From NCBI GenBank assembly GCA_037382365.1, contig JARRPZ010000164.1, positions 1-7,817 of the forward strand: DNA of 7,817 nt, written 5' to 3'. A program made the translations under genes and the position numbers. The stretch is from Lentisalinibacter sp037382365 (GTDB lineage: Bacteria; Pseudomonadota; Gammaproteobacteria; Steroidobacterales; Woeseiaceae). Numbering within the stretch: the first letter of the stretch is position 1; each line of letters opens with the position of its first letter. Below the pieces are notes generated by a model. It was not told the DNA's origin, did not search any database, and saw nothing but the letters and a program-made list of their open reading frames with translations. Below are positions 1 through 6,216 of this stretch, piece after piece.

Positions 1-395
1 GCTTCACTCGAGAAAAATTGGCCGGCAGCGACACGCGACTTCTACTCGAGGCTTCGGCATCGATCATGACAGAGCAGGGCGTTTCGGTCGACTTCCTGCA
101 CATTGCGGATCACGATGTTCCTCCCGGCGTCTTCCCCGATATGACCGACTACGGATACGAGCGGGATGAATGGCCGGAAATCTGGAATCGAATCAAGGCA
201 GCCGACATATTTGTGGTGGGGACGCCGATATGGCTTGGAGAGGCGAGTTTGTGTCCTCTGCGAATCTCCGCGGGTGACTCTGGGGGATCGACCAGGATTC
301 TATTCTTCGGCTCCGGCATTCGCCTGCCGACGCCGGCGAATATCGGCAGTCCCTTCTTGCCGTGCAGATTGCGTTTCGGGTCACCACGGAACTGA
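1..395 (+). pseudogene. Flavodoxin / NADPH-dependent FMN reductase-like gene, 5' outside window, 3' degraded
   Basis: The reading frame is open from the first bases of the window to the TGA at 393-395. The TTG at 18 is not a convincing start, because in-frame codons continue upstream, so the true 5' end lies outside. The visible part resembles the central part of flavodoxin-fold NAD(P)H-dependent oxidoreductases: a helix region, then an acidic PPGVFPDMTDYG/RDEWPEIW stretch, then the strand ending in VVGTPIWLGE (about bases 211-243), which precedes the FMN-contacting loop in this family. After roughly base 245-265 the expected SSVC...VIERLYG-type continuation and the rest of the roughly 190-residue fold are absent. 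They are replaced by about 45 residues with no family character. I infer a truncated remnant left by a deletion or rearrangement; a frameshift is less likely, since the other two frames do not restore the fold. An intact but unusual short protein cannot be excluded. Confidence 0.65.
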
Positions 396-511
396 ACAAA
401 AGGCATGTCCTGAGGTTGGTTGCTTTGTTGCCGACCCCGAGGAAATGGCAAGCGACGCCCCTTAATCGCTGGTTGTGCGTTGCCTCACCCGTTGCGGTAT
501 TGTGACCGAAT
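246..511. other. Stretch with no recognisable gene between the flavodoxin remnant and the oxidoreductase
   Basis: The first part is the non-homologous tail of the broken flavodoxin frame. Bases 396-511 are intergenic. The minus strand is open from 451 to 149, but its translation is rich in Arg and Pro, runs antisense to the remnant, and resembles nothing I recognise. No terminator-like hairpin with a T-tract was seen. The last 40 bases may hold the promoter of the next gene: a TATTGT hexamer lies at 498-503, but its only -35-like partner (TTGTGC, 473-478) is 19 bases away, so this is weak. Confidence 0.4.
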
Positions 512-1906
512 ATGCAGCGAGCGATTCAGACCGATTATCTGGTTGTGGGCGCAGGCGCAATGGGCATGGCTTTTACGGATGCGCTTATCGACCACGCGGA
601 CGTGCACGTGACACTGGTAGACCGCCGTCACGCCGCCAGCGGGCATTGGCAGGACGCTTACCCCTTCGTCCAGCTCCATCAGGCGTCATTGTTCTATGGC
701 GTAGCCTCGACTGTACTGGGTAGCGGCGCGCTCCAACAGGGCGGGCCGGAGGCCGGGCTGCAGGAACGGGCCCGCCAATCCGAGATCCAGGCCTACTACG
801 ACAACATCCTGCATCGGCGCTTCCTCAGCTCGGGACGCGTCAGGTTTCTCAGCGGGAGCGAATACAGGTGCGTTGGAGATTCCCACCTCGTTACGTCGAG
901 ACTTACAGGCGAGACGGTGCGAGTCGAGGTCCGACGACGGGTCGTTGATGCCGCCTACCTGTCGCCGACGATCCCTGCGACGACGCCTGCGCCGTTCGGA
1001 GTCGCAGATGACGTTCGTGTGATGGCGATCAATGAACTTGTTCGTTTGGACGCAGCGCCGAAGCGATATGTGATCGTTGGCTCTGGCAAAACGGCTACTG
1101 ACGGGATCATATGGCTGTTGCAGAACGGGGTTTCACCGGAACGCATCGGTTGGGTGCGTCCGCGCGACCCGTGGATGCTCAATCGTGCCGTTGTGCAGCC
1201 GGACCCTCTGGTCGCGCTGGGTCTCGCTACCGACACGATGGAAGCCGCTGCCGCTGCCGAATCTCTCGAGGACCTCTTCCTGCGCCTGGAAGCGGCGGGG
1301 GTGATGCTGCGAATCGACAGGAAGATTATGCCGACGATGGCCAAAACACCGACACTCGGAACATGGGAGCTCGATCTACTGCGCACCATCGAGAACGTCG
1401 TTCGACTCGGGCACGTCAAGCACGTCACCCGCCGCGAATTGGTTCTGGAGCAGGGATCGCTACCCCTCGAAGCGGAATCACTGATAGTGCACTGCGCGGC
1501 CTCCGGGCTGCAGTCGCCGCCTTCGGTCCCGATCTGGAAGGCCGACAAGATACGACTTCAGACAATTCGCGCCGGTTTTCCTTGCTTCTGCGCCGCCCTG
1601 GCGGGCTACGTAGAGGCGACCCGTGACGACGACGATGAACGCAACCGACTGTGTCCGCCAAACGCGTACCCGAACAACCTCCTGGACTGGGCACGGATGC
1701 AGGTGCGGGGAACGATAGCTGCCGGCCGCTATGGCGCGGAGCCGGACATAGCCACCTGGGCGAATGCCTGCGCCCTCAACCCCGCGCGCATCGACCCATC
1801 ACGGCGCCGCGAACCTGCTGTGCTAGCCGCCGCCGCACGCGCCAGCAGCGCAACTGATCGGGGGCTCCCGCGGATGGCCGAACTGGCGCACGAGACACTG
1901 GAATGA
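512..1906 (+). CDS. FAD/NAD(P)-dependent oxidoreductase (flavin monooxygenase-like), copy 1
   Basis: A 464-residue soluble protein with two Rossmann dinucleotide motifs. The first is at residues 11-18 (VVGAGAMG), followed by an acidic residue ending the second strand (D37 in TLVDRRH), which is typical of FAD binding. The second is at residues 187-197 (VIVGSGKTATD), as expected for a second dinucleotide (NADPH) site. Other conserved-looking blocks are GHWQDAYPFVQLHQ (44-57), WVRPRD (214-219) and EATRDDDDERNRLCPPNAYP (368-387). The pattern matches a family of uncharacterised bacterial NAD(P)/FAD-binding oxidoreductases of about this length; the substrate is unknown. The ATG at 512 is chosen because the first motif then starts at the usual distance from the N-terminus, although no Shine-Dalgarno sequence precedes it. 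The gene ends one base before the stop of the convergent GcvT-like gene. The start of a similar gene is seen at 7711. The Ala/Arg-rich last ~30 residues look like a flexible tail. Confidence 0.88.
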   Translation: MQRAIQTDYLVVGAGAMGMAFTDALIDHADVHVTLVDRRHAASGHWQDAYPFVQLHQASLFYGVASTVLGSGALQQGGPEAGLQERARQSEIQAYYDNILHRRFLSSGRVRFLSGSEYRCVGDSHLVTSRLTGETVRVEVRRRVVDAAYLSPTIPATTPAPFGVADDVRVMAINELVRLDAAPKRYVIVGSGKTATDGIIWLLQNGVSPERIGWVRPRDPWMLNRAVVQPDPLVALGLATDTMEAAAAAESLEDLFLRLEAAGVMLRIDRKIMPTMAKTPTLGTWELDLLRTIENVVRLGHVKHVTRRELVLEQGSLPLEAESLIVHCAASGLQSPPSVPIWKADKIRLQTIRAGFPCFCAALAGYVEATRDDDDERNRLCPPNAYPNNLLDWARMQVRGTIAAGRYGAEPDIATWANACALNPARIDPSRRREPAVLAAAARASSATDRGLPRMAELAHETLE

Positions 1907-1907
1907 C

Positions 1908-3131
1908 TCAGGGCGGTTTGCCCGGGATCTCGGGAATGTCTGTGCGTTTACCGCGCGGAATCTCGCCGGCACGGTCATACATCGGCAATTCGCAGAGTTG
2001 GGCGAGCCGAGTGATTCCGTCGGTGCAGTCGACGTGCAGTGGGGTCCCCGGCCCAATCGAAGAGGTACCCAGACGCACGATGGCGACACCGCATTCGAGG
2101 TAAGGCGACCAGGCGCTGCTACAGACACGACCCACCGGTTTACCTCCGAAGGCAATCTTGGCGTCGTGACGGGCGATCCCGTCGGGACATCGCAAACCCC
2201 AGGTACGTCTGCTTTGTTCTGCCCGCGTGAGCGCCGACTTCCCGATGAAGTCGGGTTTCTCGAGATCCACCAGGGCCCCGAGCCCCGCTTCGAACGGTGT
2301 GACGCTGCTGTCGAAATCGGTGCCGGCCAGCAGCAGCCCGGCTTCGATACGGCGGGCATTGGTCGCGGCAGCGGGTATCGTGTGAATCCCATACGGTTCG
2401 CCCGCCGCCAGGATCCGGTCCCCGATAGCATCCGCATCGTTCTCGGGGCCGAAATAAAACTCCCAACCCAATTCGTTTGTGAAGCCCGTGCGGCTGATTA
2501 CGACCGACTGGCCGCCGATGTGGATCCGCGCCAGATCGAAGTAGCGGAAAGTCTCCGGCATCCCTTCGTCGGACACCTGCTCGAGCACATCCATGGAGCG
2601 AGGTCCCTGTACCTGGCTGATCCATATTCCGGTATCGAGGACTTCGACATCGAAGCCCTCCGAATGGGCACGGAGCCAGAGGGGGAATTCGCCGTCGCCC
2701 TTGACATACCAGAAACGGTCGGCCGCGAACCGGAGCAACACGCCGTCCATGATCATGCCGCCTTCCCGTAAGCAGGCAAGCTGATAGCTGCATCGGCCGA
2801 CACGCACCCGCGCCACGTCACGGGTGAACACGCGATTGAGCAGCGCCTCGGCATCCGGCCCGCGTATCTCCGTGGCCACCTCGCCGGTATGTGCAATGCC
2901 GACCCGTCGACGGAGGCACCAGTAGAGTTCGTCCGAACTCACCCGGGCGTAATGAAGTGACCGCAGCCGCCGGTTGTAGATGCCGAACTGCGGGTCGTAC
3001 GGCAGTTCCTGGTGCACCAGAGGATGCGGACTCATGCCCTGGGTGAATTCGCTTGGGCCGTCGGCGGACGATACCGCCTTGACGACGAATGCCACCCCGT
3101 TCTCCGCGTGCCTCGGCTGATCTCCGGTCAT
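1908..3131 (-). CDS. GcvT-family folate-dependent methyl/aminomethyltransferase (DmdA/LigM-like)
   Basis: A 407-residue protein of the glycine-cleavage T / DmdA / LigM superfamily, cytoplasmic enzymes that move a one-carbon unit from a substrate to tetrahydrofolate. Visible blocks in order: IRGPDAEALLNRVFTRDV (89-106), GGMIMDGVLLR with D129 at the usual catalytic/folate Asp region (124-134), ISQVQGPRSMDVLE (171-184), SRTGFTNELGWEFYF with E220 (213-227), RIEAGLLLAGTDFD (261-274), TPFEAGLGALVD (278-289) and a C-terminal barrel domain to the end. True GcvT usually has two Asp in the GGxxDD block. Here the first is Met, closer to the DmdA/LigM-type demethylases, so decarboxylating glycine cleavage is unlikely, and no gcvH or gcvP is nearby. 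I infer a demethylase or aminomethyltransferase of unknown substrate. The first ~30 residues are extra and M33 is an alternative start. The ATG at 3131 is kept because it overlaps a preceding mini-ORF with a good ribosome binding site. Confidence 0.88.
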   Translation of the reverse strand: MTGDQPRHAENGVAFVVKAVSSADGPSEFTQGMSPHPLVHQELPYDPQFGIYNRRLRSLHYARVSSDELYWCLRRRVGIAHTGEVATEIRGPDAEALLNRVFTRDVARVRVGRCSYQLACLREGGMIMDGVLLRFAADRFWYVKGDGEFPLWLRAHSEGFDVEVLDTGIWISQVQGPRSMDVLEQVSDEGMPETFRYFDLARIHIGGQSVVISRTGFTNELGWEFYFGPENDADAIGDRILAAGEPYGIHTIPAAATNARRIEAGLLLAGTDFDSSVTPFEAGLGALVDLEKPDFIGKSALTRAEQSRRTWGLRCPDGIARHDAKIAFGGKPVGRVCSSAWSPYLECGVAIVRLGTSSIGPGTPLHVDCTDGITRLAQLCELPMYDRAGEIPRGKRTDIPEIPGKPP

Positions 3132-3178
3132 CGCTCGTTTGGAACCGCGTCAATCTGACTGCATCGACAGGCTGCCAT
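3128..3178 (-). CDS. Putative 16-residue leader peptide overlapping the GcvT-like gene start
   Basis: On the minus strand, ATG at 3178-3176 opens a 16-codon frame, MAACRCSQIDAVPNER, ending at TGA 3130-3128. The stop overlaps the ATG of the GcvT-like gene (3131-3129) as ATGA, the classic arrangement for translational coupling. Upstream is the strongest Shine-Dalgarno sequence on this strand, AAAGGAGGGG (3198-3189), about 10-12 bases before the ATG, somewhat longer than ideal. By contrast, no clear Shine-Dalgarno sequence stands directly before the GcvT-like ATG. The peptide has two Cys in its first six residues. I see no run of one regulatory codon that would make it a typical attenuator. It may simply deliver ribosomes to the downstream start, or the ORF may be chance. 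Its existence as a translated peptide is inference. Confidence 0.35.
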   Translation of the reverse strand: MAACRCSQIDAVPNER

Positions 3179-3188
3179 GGTGCGCAGG

Positions 3189-3198
3189 CCCCTCCTTT
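3189..3198 (-). promoter_or_regulatory. Strong Shine-Dalgarno sequence upstream of the mini-ORF
   Basis: The plus strand reads CCCCTCCTTT, so the minus strand reads AAAGGAGGGG, a near-perfect anti-16S match. It lies about 10 bases before the mini-ORF ATG (3178) but 57 bases before the GcvT-like ATG, too far to serve that start directly. This is the main reason to suspect that translation starts at the mini-ORF. Confidence 0.5.
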
Positions 3199-3203
3199 GC
3201 AGC

Positions 3204-3213
3204 GATAATAGCA
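3204..3213. promoter_or_regulatory. Overlapping divergent -10 elements (rsgA / GcvT-like gene)
   Basis: On the minus strand bases 3213-3205 read TGCTATTAT, an extended -10 (TGn plus a hexamer matching TATAAT at five of six positions). A transcript would start near 3198, just before the strong Shine-Dalgarno sequence. On the plus strand bases 3204-3209 read GATAAT, also five of six. That would start rsgA transcription near 3216, giving a leader of only about 9 bases, so the plus-strand use is less certain. No good -35 was found for either. The minus-strand call is the better supported. Confidence 0.45.
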
Positions 3214-3224
3214 GTGGAAGAGCC

Positions 3225-4289
3225 ATGAATACTTCGCTGCAGGACTTCGGATTCGTACCATTCTTCGCCCGGCAGACGTCGCTGGACGAGATCGAGCAGC
3301 GTCGTGTCGGACGGGTCATGGAGGTGCAGCGCTCCCTGATCAAGGTAACCGACGGGTCCGGGGAGCTCGCCATCGCGCTGACTCCGTCCTGGCAGGATGC
3401 GGCGGCGGAGTACAGGCCGACCGTCGGAGACTGGGTCGTGCTGGACGATCAGCACTCGAGGGTCGAGCGGGTCCTGGAGAGAAAGAGCGTAATTCGCCGT
3501 GTCGCGGCGGGAGCGGGCGGGGAAATCCAGCTGATCGCGGCCAACGTCGATATTCTTTTCGTGCTCACGTCCTGCAACGAGGAGTTCAAGGAATCCCGGC
3601 TGGAACGGTATCTCGCTCTGGCGGCACAGGCAGGCGTCATACCCGTGATCGTACTCACGAAAGCCGACCTCTCGGATGACGTCGAGTCCTACGTAGAACG
3701 AACGCGCCGCGTCCGGCCCGGTGTGCCCGTCGAGTCGATCGATGGGAGGAGCCGCCGCACATTGAGCGGTGTCGCCGCGTGGATCGAGCCGGGCAGTACC
3801 GTTGCAATGGTGGGTTCGTCAGGTGTGGGCAAATCGACGCTCCTGAATACGCTCGCAGGGAGGCAAGCCGCCGCTACCAACGCAATCCGGGAGGATGACA
3901 AGAAGGGCCGTCATACAACGACTCATCGTGCGCTGTTTCGGCTTCCTGGCGGGGGACTGCTGATCGACATTCCGGGCATGAGGGAGCTGAAGGTCGCGGA
4001 CGTCGGCTCGGCCCTGACGAGCGTGTTCGGCGACATCGAGGCCGTAGCGTCGAAATGCCGGTTCGCGGATTGTCGTCATGAGGCCGAGCCGGGCTGCGCC
4101 GTCCGTGCTGCGGTCGAAAGCGGCGATATGGATGAGCGTCGCTTGCACAACTACCACAAGCTGCTGCGGGAGAACGAACGCAACAGTGCGTCGCTCGCGG
4201 AGAAGCGTCTCCAGGACCGCGCTTTGGCCAGGCAGGTCAGGCAGGGGAAGACGGCCAAGCAGGAACGGAGAACACGGAAATGTGATTGA
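3225..4289 (+). CDS. rsgA: Ribosome small-subunit-dependent GTPase RsgA (YjeQ/EngC)
   Basis: A 354-residue circularly permuted GTPase that binds the late 30S ribosomal subunit, checks its decoding centre and releases RbfA on GTP hydrolysis. The domain order is diagnostic. An N-terminal OB-fold (about residues 28-90) is followed by the G4 motif TKAD (145-148), then G1 GSSGVGKST (197-205), G2 around GRHTTTH (228-234) and G3 DIPG (248-251). A C-terminal zinc site follows with C278, C283, H285 and C291, and then a basic tail (RQVRQGKTAKQERRTRKCD). Length agrees with the family (about 350). The ATG at 3225, with GGAAGAG at 3216-3222, is preferred to the in-frame ATG at 3177, which would place 16 extra residues upstream of the putative -10. 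The sequence style (LTSCNEEFKESRLERYLALA) resembles a second class of RsgA seen beside the canonical one in some gammaproteobacteria, so this may be a paralogue. Confidence 0.95.
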   Translation: MNTSLQDFGFVPFFARQTSLDEIEQRRVGRVMEVQRSLIKVTDGSGELAIALTPSWQDAAAEYRPTVGDWVVLDDQHSRVERVLERKSVIRRVAAGAGGEIQLIAANVDILFVLTSCNEEFKESRLERYLALAAQAGVIPVIVLTKADLSDDVESYVERTRRVRPGVPVESIDGRSRRTLSGVAAWIEPGSTVAMVGSSGVGKSTLLNTLAGRQAAATNAIREDDKKGRHTTTHRALFRLPGGGLLIDIPGMRELKVADVGSALTSVFGDIEAVASKCRFADCRHEAEPGCAVRAAVESGDMDERRLHNYHKLLRENERNSASLAEKRLQDRALARQVRQGKTAKQERRTRKCD

Positions 4290-4360
4290 CTGAGCTGTCG
4301 GGCAAGCCGGTCGGCACGCAACACTGCGATCCGTGGCGCGTGGGACCGCGTTGTTGGTCA

Positions 4361-4369
4361 TGCTATCCT
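4361..4369 (+). promoter_or_regulatory. Extended -10 promoter upstream of the LamG-like gene
   Basis: The sequence TGCTATCCT supplies the TGn extension and a hexamer matching TATAAT at four of six positions. No recognisable -35 lies 17 bases upstream, as is common for extended -10 promoters. Transcription would begin near 4376 and leave a leader of about 90 bases before the ATG at 4466. A second possible -10 (GATAAT, 4398-4403) lies downstream without a -35. Confidence 0.35.
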
Positions 4370-4465
4370 GATCCGGTCCCGAACAATGCCGAGCGAGGAT
4401 AATCTTGCCTGCGGCGCGGGTTGCACGTGACGGGATATCACCGGCCGTGCCTGGGGGAGATCACC

Positions 4466-5185
4466 ATGTCGAGACCGGACGGAACGAATCGCCGATCCCT
4501 GATTCGAAGTGTCACAGTCGTCGTTGCGCTGTCCGTATTCGGCGGCCCTGCATTCAGCCAGGACATGATCATCCATTTGCCCATGGATGACCTGGATTCG
4601 AGCAATGCGGCTATCGGTGGCTCACCGCGGATGTACGTCAAGACGGGCGAAGCAACGCCGCAAGTCGTGCCGGGTAAGATCGGTCAGGCAATCGAGTTCG
4701 ACAGCCGGGCTGTTATCGCATTGCCATTCGACCTGAATCACAACGACTACCCGGCCGTGACGATAACCGCGTGGGTCAGGCAGGGCCTCGCAACGAGCGG
4801 GACACGCGCAATACTCTCGTCCGGCAGTGATGCTGGTGCCCGGCTCGGTGTGAATGGCGGACGGCTGGCGGTGAAAGCCGGTCGGACGGGTGTGAGTTTC
4901 GATCGCGATATGCCGAAAGCCGAGTGGGTATTCGTTGCTGCGGTCATCGATGTCCAGAACGGGTATGCGCGGTTGCATCAGGATGATGCGGTCTTCGTTC
5001 GCGAGGGGATCGATACGTATGAGGAAAACGGCGGAAAACAGCCCTACGTATTCGTCGGCGGTCACCAGTTCCGTACCTGGCAGCAGACTGCAAGACGCCT
5101 GACCATCGACGACGTGCGAGTGTATGCCGGCGTGCTGAGTCCGCGTCAGATAGACGAGCTCCGGAGTAAGGCTCAACCCCGATGA
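4466..5185 (+). CDS. Secreted LamG-like (concanavalin-type) domain protein
   Basis: A 239-residue protein beginning at ATG 4466, which has an excellent ribosome binding site (GGGGGAG, 4453-4459); the in-frame TTG at 4421 lacks one. The N-terminus is a clear signal peptide: basic residues (RR, R), a hydrophobic run VTVVVALSVFGG, and a probable signal peptidase I site after AFS (about residue 31). The mature part is a single LamG/concanavalin-like beta-sandwich: an opening strand IIHLPMDD, then PGKIGQAIEFDSR, AVTITAWVRQG in the middle, WVFVAAVIDVQNGYARLHQDD, and the characteristic closing strand LTIDDVRVYAGVLSPRQIDEL. Such domains bind carbohydrates or proteins outside the cytoplasm. No catalytic domain, anchor or sorting signal is present, so a small periplasmic or secreted binding protein is inferred. 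The ligand is unknown. Confidence 0.85.
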   Translation: MSRPDGTNRRSLIRSVTVVVALSVFGGPAFSQDMIIHLPMDDLDSSNAAIGGSPRMYVKTGEATPQVVPGKIGQAIEFDSRAVIALPFDLNHNDYPAVTITAWVRQGLATSGTRAILSSGSDAGARLGVNGGRLAVKAGRTGVSFDRDMPKAEWVFVAAVIDVQNGYARLHQDDAVFVREGIDTYEENGGKQPYVFVGGHQFRTWQQTARRLTIDDVRVYAGVLSPRQIDELRSKAQPR

Positions 5186-5412
5186 CGGCGCCGAAGTCGC
5201 CCGAGACCTGCCCGGCGCATCCGGAAGAGGCCGGACGGCTGACGGAACTGGCACGGTGCTCGCAAACGTTGGGGCTATTCTCAGGACTAGCTGGATTCCT
5301 GTTGCCCGGAACTGACAGTCGACGGCCATCGGATCGGCAGCGATGACTGCCATTGTTCCGGATCGAGATCGGATAACGACCCTGTTTTATTTGTTAGCGG
5401 AGCACGAAAACC
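5186..5412. other. Intergenic region between the LamG-like and sulfotransferase genes
   Basis: 227 bases without a supported gene. A 5-bp stem with a 6-base loop (TCCGG 5220-5224, CCGGA 5231-5235) is present but has no T-tract, so it is not called a terminator. The last 40 bases are AT-richer (TTTTATTTGTTAG at 5383-5395) and probably contain the promoter and leader of the sulfotransferase gene, but no clear -35/-10 pair was found. Confidence 0.4.
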
Positions 5413-6030
5413 ATGCAAGTAATTGGAGCCGGTGTTGGCCGGACGGGTACCTACTCACTGAAACTCGCGATCAATCAGATCGGGCTCGGACCCTGTCATC
5501 ACATGGAGGAAGTGCTCCACAATATGCCCGTGCAGGTCCCACTCTGGTCGGCTGCCGTCGCGGGCGATCCGGACTGGTCCCGGATCTACGATGGCTACCA
5601 GAGCGCCGTCGACTGGCCGACGGCGTGCTTCTTCCGGGAATTGTCGGCAGCATTTCCGGATGCCCGATTCGTATTGACCGAGCGGGACCCGGAGCGATGG
5701 GCAGACAGCTTCGGCGCGACCATCTACAAGCTGCTGGCCGGCAAGAACGAAGCACCGGAGGAAGTCCGGGCCTGGCTGGACATGGCGAGCGCCGTCATTG
5801 GGAAGACCGGTTTTCCGGCGGGCCTGGACGACGATGGCCTGGAGCGGGCGTTCGTCGCACACAACGAGGCAGTCAGGGAGGCCATCCCGGCGGATCGTTT
5901 ACTGGTCTTCGACGTCCGTCAGGGCTGGGGCCCGCTGTGCGATTTCCTGGGGGTGCCGACCCCGGACGGGGAGTTCCCCCGTACCAATCACCGGGAGGAG
6001 TTCTGGGATCGCGTCAACGGCAACATGTGA
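5413..6030 (+). CDS. PAPS-dependent sulfotransferase family protein (Sulfotransfer_4 type)
   Basis: A 205-residue cytoplasmic protein that should transfer a sulfuryl group from 3'-phosphoadenylyl sulfate to an unknown acceptor. The N-terminal P-loop GAGVGRTGTYSLKLAI (5-20) is the 5'-phosphosulfate-binding motif. PCHHMEEV (27-34) and DWPTACFFREL (67-77) follow as in the family. The strand-helix FVLTERDPERWADSF (86-100), with R91 and S99, is the 3'-phosphate-binding motif. The C-terminal block WGPLCDFLGVPTPDGEFPRTN (172-192) is also typical. This compact class usually has about 200-250 residues, so the protein looks complete. The ATG at 5413 follows GCGGAGC (5398-5404). There is no neighbouring cysD/N/C or other sulfate-activation gene and no glycan-synthesis gene, so the acceptor cannot be inferred from context. 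Confidence 0.88.
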   Translation: MQVIGAGVGRTGTYSLKLAINQIGLGPCHHMEEVLHNMPVQVPLWSAAVAGDPDWSRIYDGYQSAVDWPTACFFRELSAAFPDARFVLTERDPERWADSFGATIYKLLAGKNEAPEEVRAWLDMASAVIGKTGFPAGLDDDGLERAFVAHNEAVREAIPADRLLVFDVRQGWGPLCDFLGVPTPDGEFPRTNHREEFWDRVNGNM

Positions 6031-6167
6031 CCGATAACCTCCGGACTAGTCTCGGGCGTAAGCCATGACGACGATCGAACCGGTGAGTGAGGTACAGGCA
6101 TCGTGACCCGCCCGCCGATATCCCGGAGGCTGTAATTCGGGCAATTCGAACGGAAGCAGTGGATAAA
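6031..6167. other. Intergenic region before the XRE-type regulator
   Basis: No gene is supported here. It contains a short perfect palindrome GACTAGTC (6044-6051). A TGTAAT (6131-6136) is the reverse complement of ATTACA inside the right arm of the dyad at 6168-6210, and may be a third half-site. No intrinsic terminator for the sulfotransferase gene was seen. Confidence 0.35.
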
Positions 6168-6210
6168 AATGCAATATATATTTGTCATTATGACGGGTAT
6201 ATATTACATT
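6168..6210. promoter_or_regulatory. 43-bp dyad, probable operator of the XRE-type regulator
   Basis: The left arm AATGCAATATATA (6168-6180) and right arm TATATATTACATT (6198-6210) are inverted copies matching at 12 of 13 positions. Inside them is a second perfect inverted pair, GTCAT (6184-6188) and ATGAC (6190-6194), sharing exactly the same centre, base 6189. The three bases between outer and inner arms are TTT on the left and GGG on the right: mismatched as DNA but able to form G-U pairs in RNA. The dyad ends 6 bases before the chosen start of the regulator gene and covers its likely promoter, as expected for autoregulation. Confidence 0.55.
6182..6210 (+). promoter_or_regulatory. Candidate promoter inside the dyad
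   Basis: TTGTCA (6182-6187, five of six to TTGACA) is 17 bases from TACATT (6205-6210, four of six to TATAAT). A better hexamer, TATATT (6200-6205), lies only 12 bases from the same -35. With the 17-base spacing, transcription would begin near 6217, at the regulator's ATG itself. Confidence 0.35.
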
Positions 6211-6216
6211 CCATGT

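Noticed and set aside
149..451. 100-codon open frame on the minus strand across the flavodoxin remnant
   Set aside because: I considered it as a small gene, but the Arg/Pro-rich translation matched no pattern I know and half of it is antisense to the remnant.
1998..2771. 257-codon open frame on the plus strand
   Set aside because: It lies entirely antisense to the well-supported GcvT-like gene, has no ribosome binding site, and its translation resembles no family. Long shadow frames are expected in GC-rich DNA.
3177..3224. In-frame upstream ATG as the start of rsgA
   Set aside because: It would add 16 residues with no counterpart in the family and lies upstream of the possible -10; ATG 3225 has its own GGAAGAG.
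5220..5235. TCCGG/CCGGA stem-loop after the LamG-like gene as a terminator
   Set aside because: The stem has only five pairs and is followed by CGGCTGACGG rather than a T-tract.
5274..5284. GCTATTCTCAG shared with 7686-7696
   Set aside because: An 11-base match in a window of this size is expected several times by chance, and the copy at 5274 lacks the TGn extension that makes the other one promoter-like.
5343..6068. 241-codon frame overlapping the sulfotransferase gene
   Set aside because: Out-of-frame shadow of a gene with complete family motifs; the translation is Gly/Arg/Pro-rich and without a domain.
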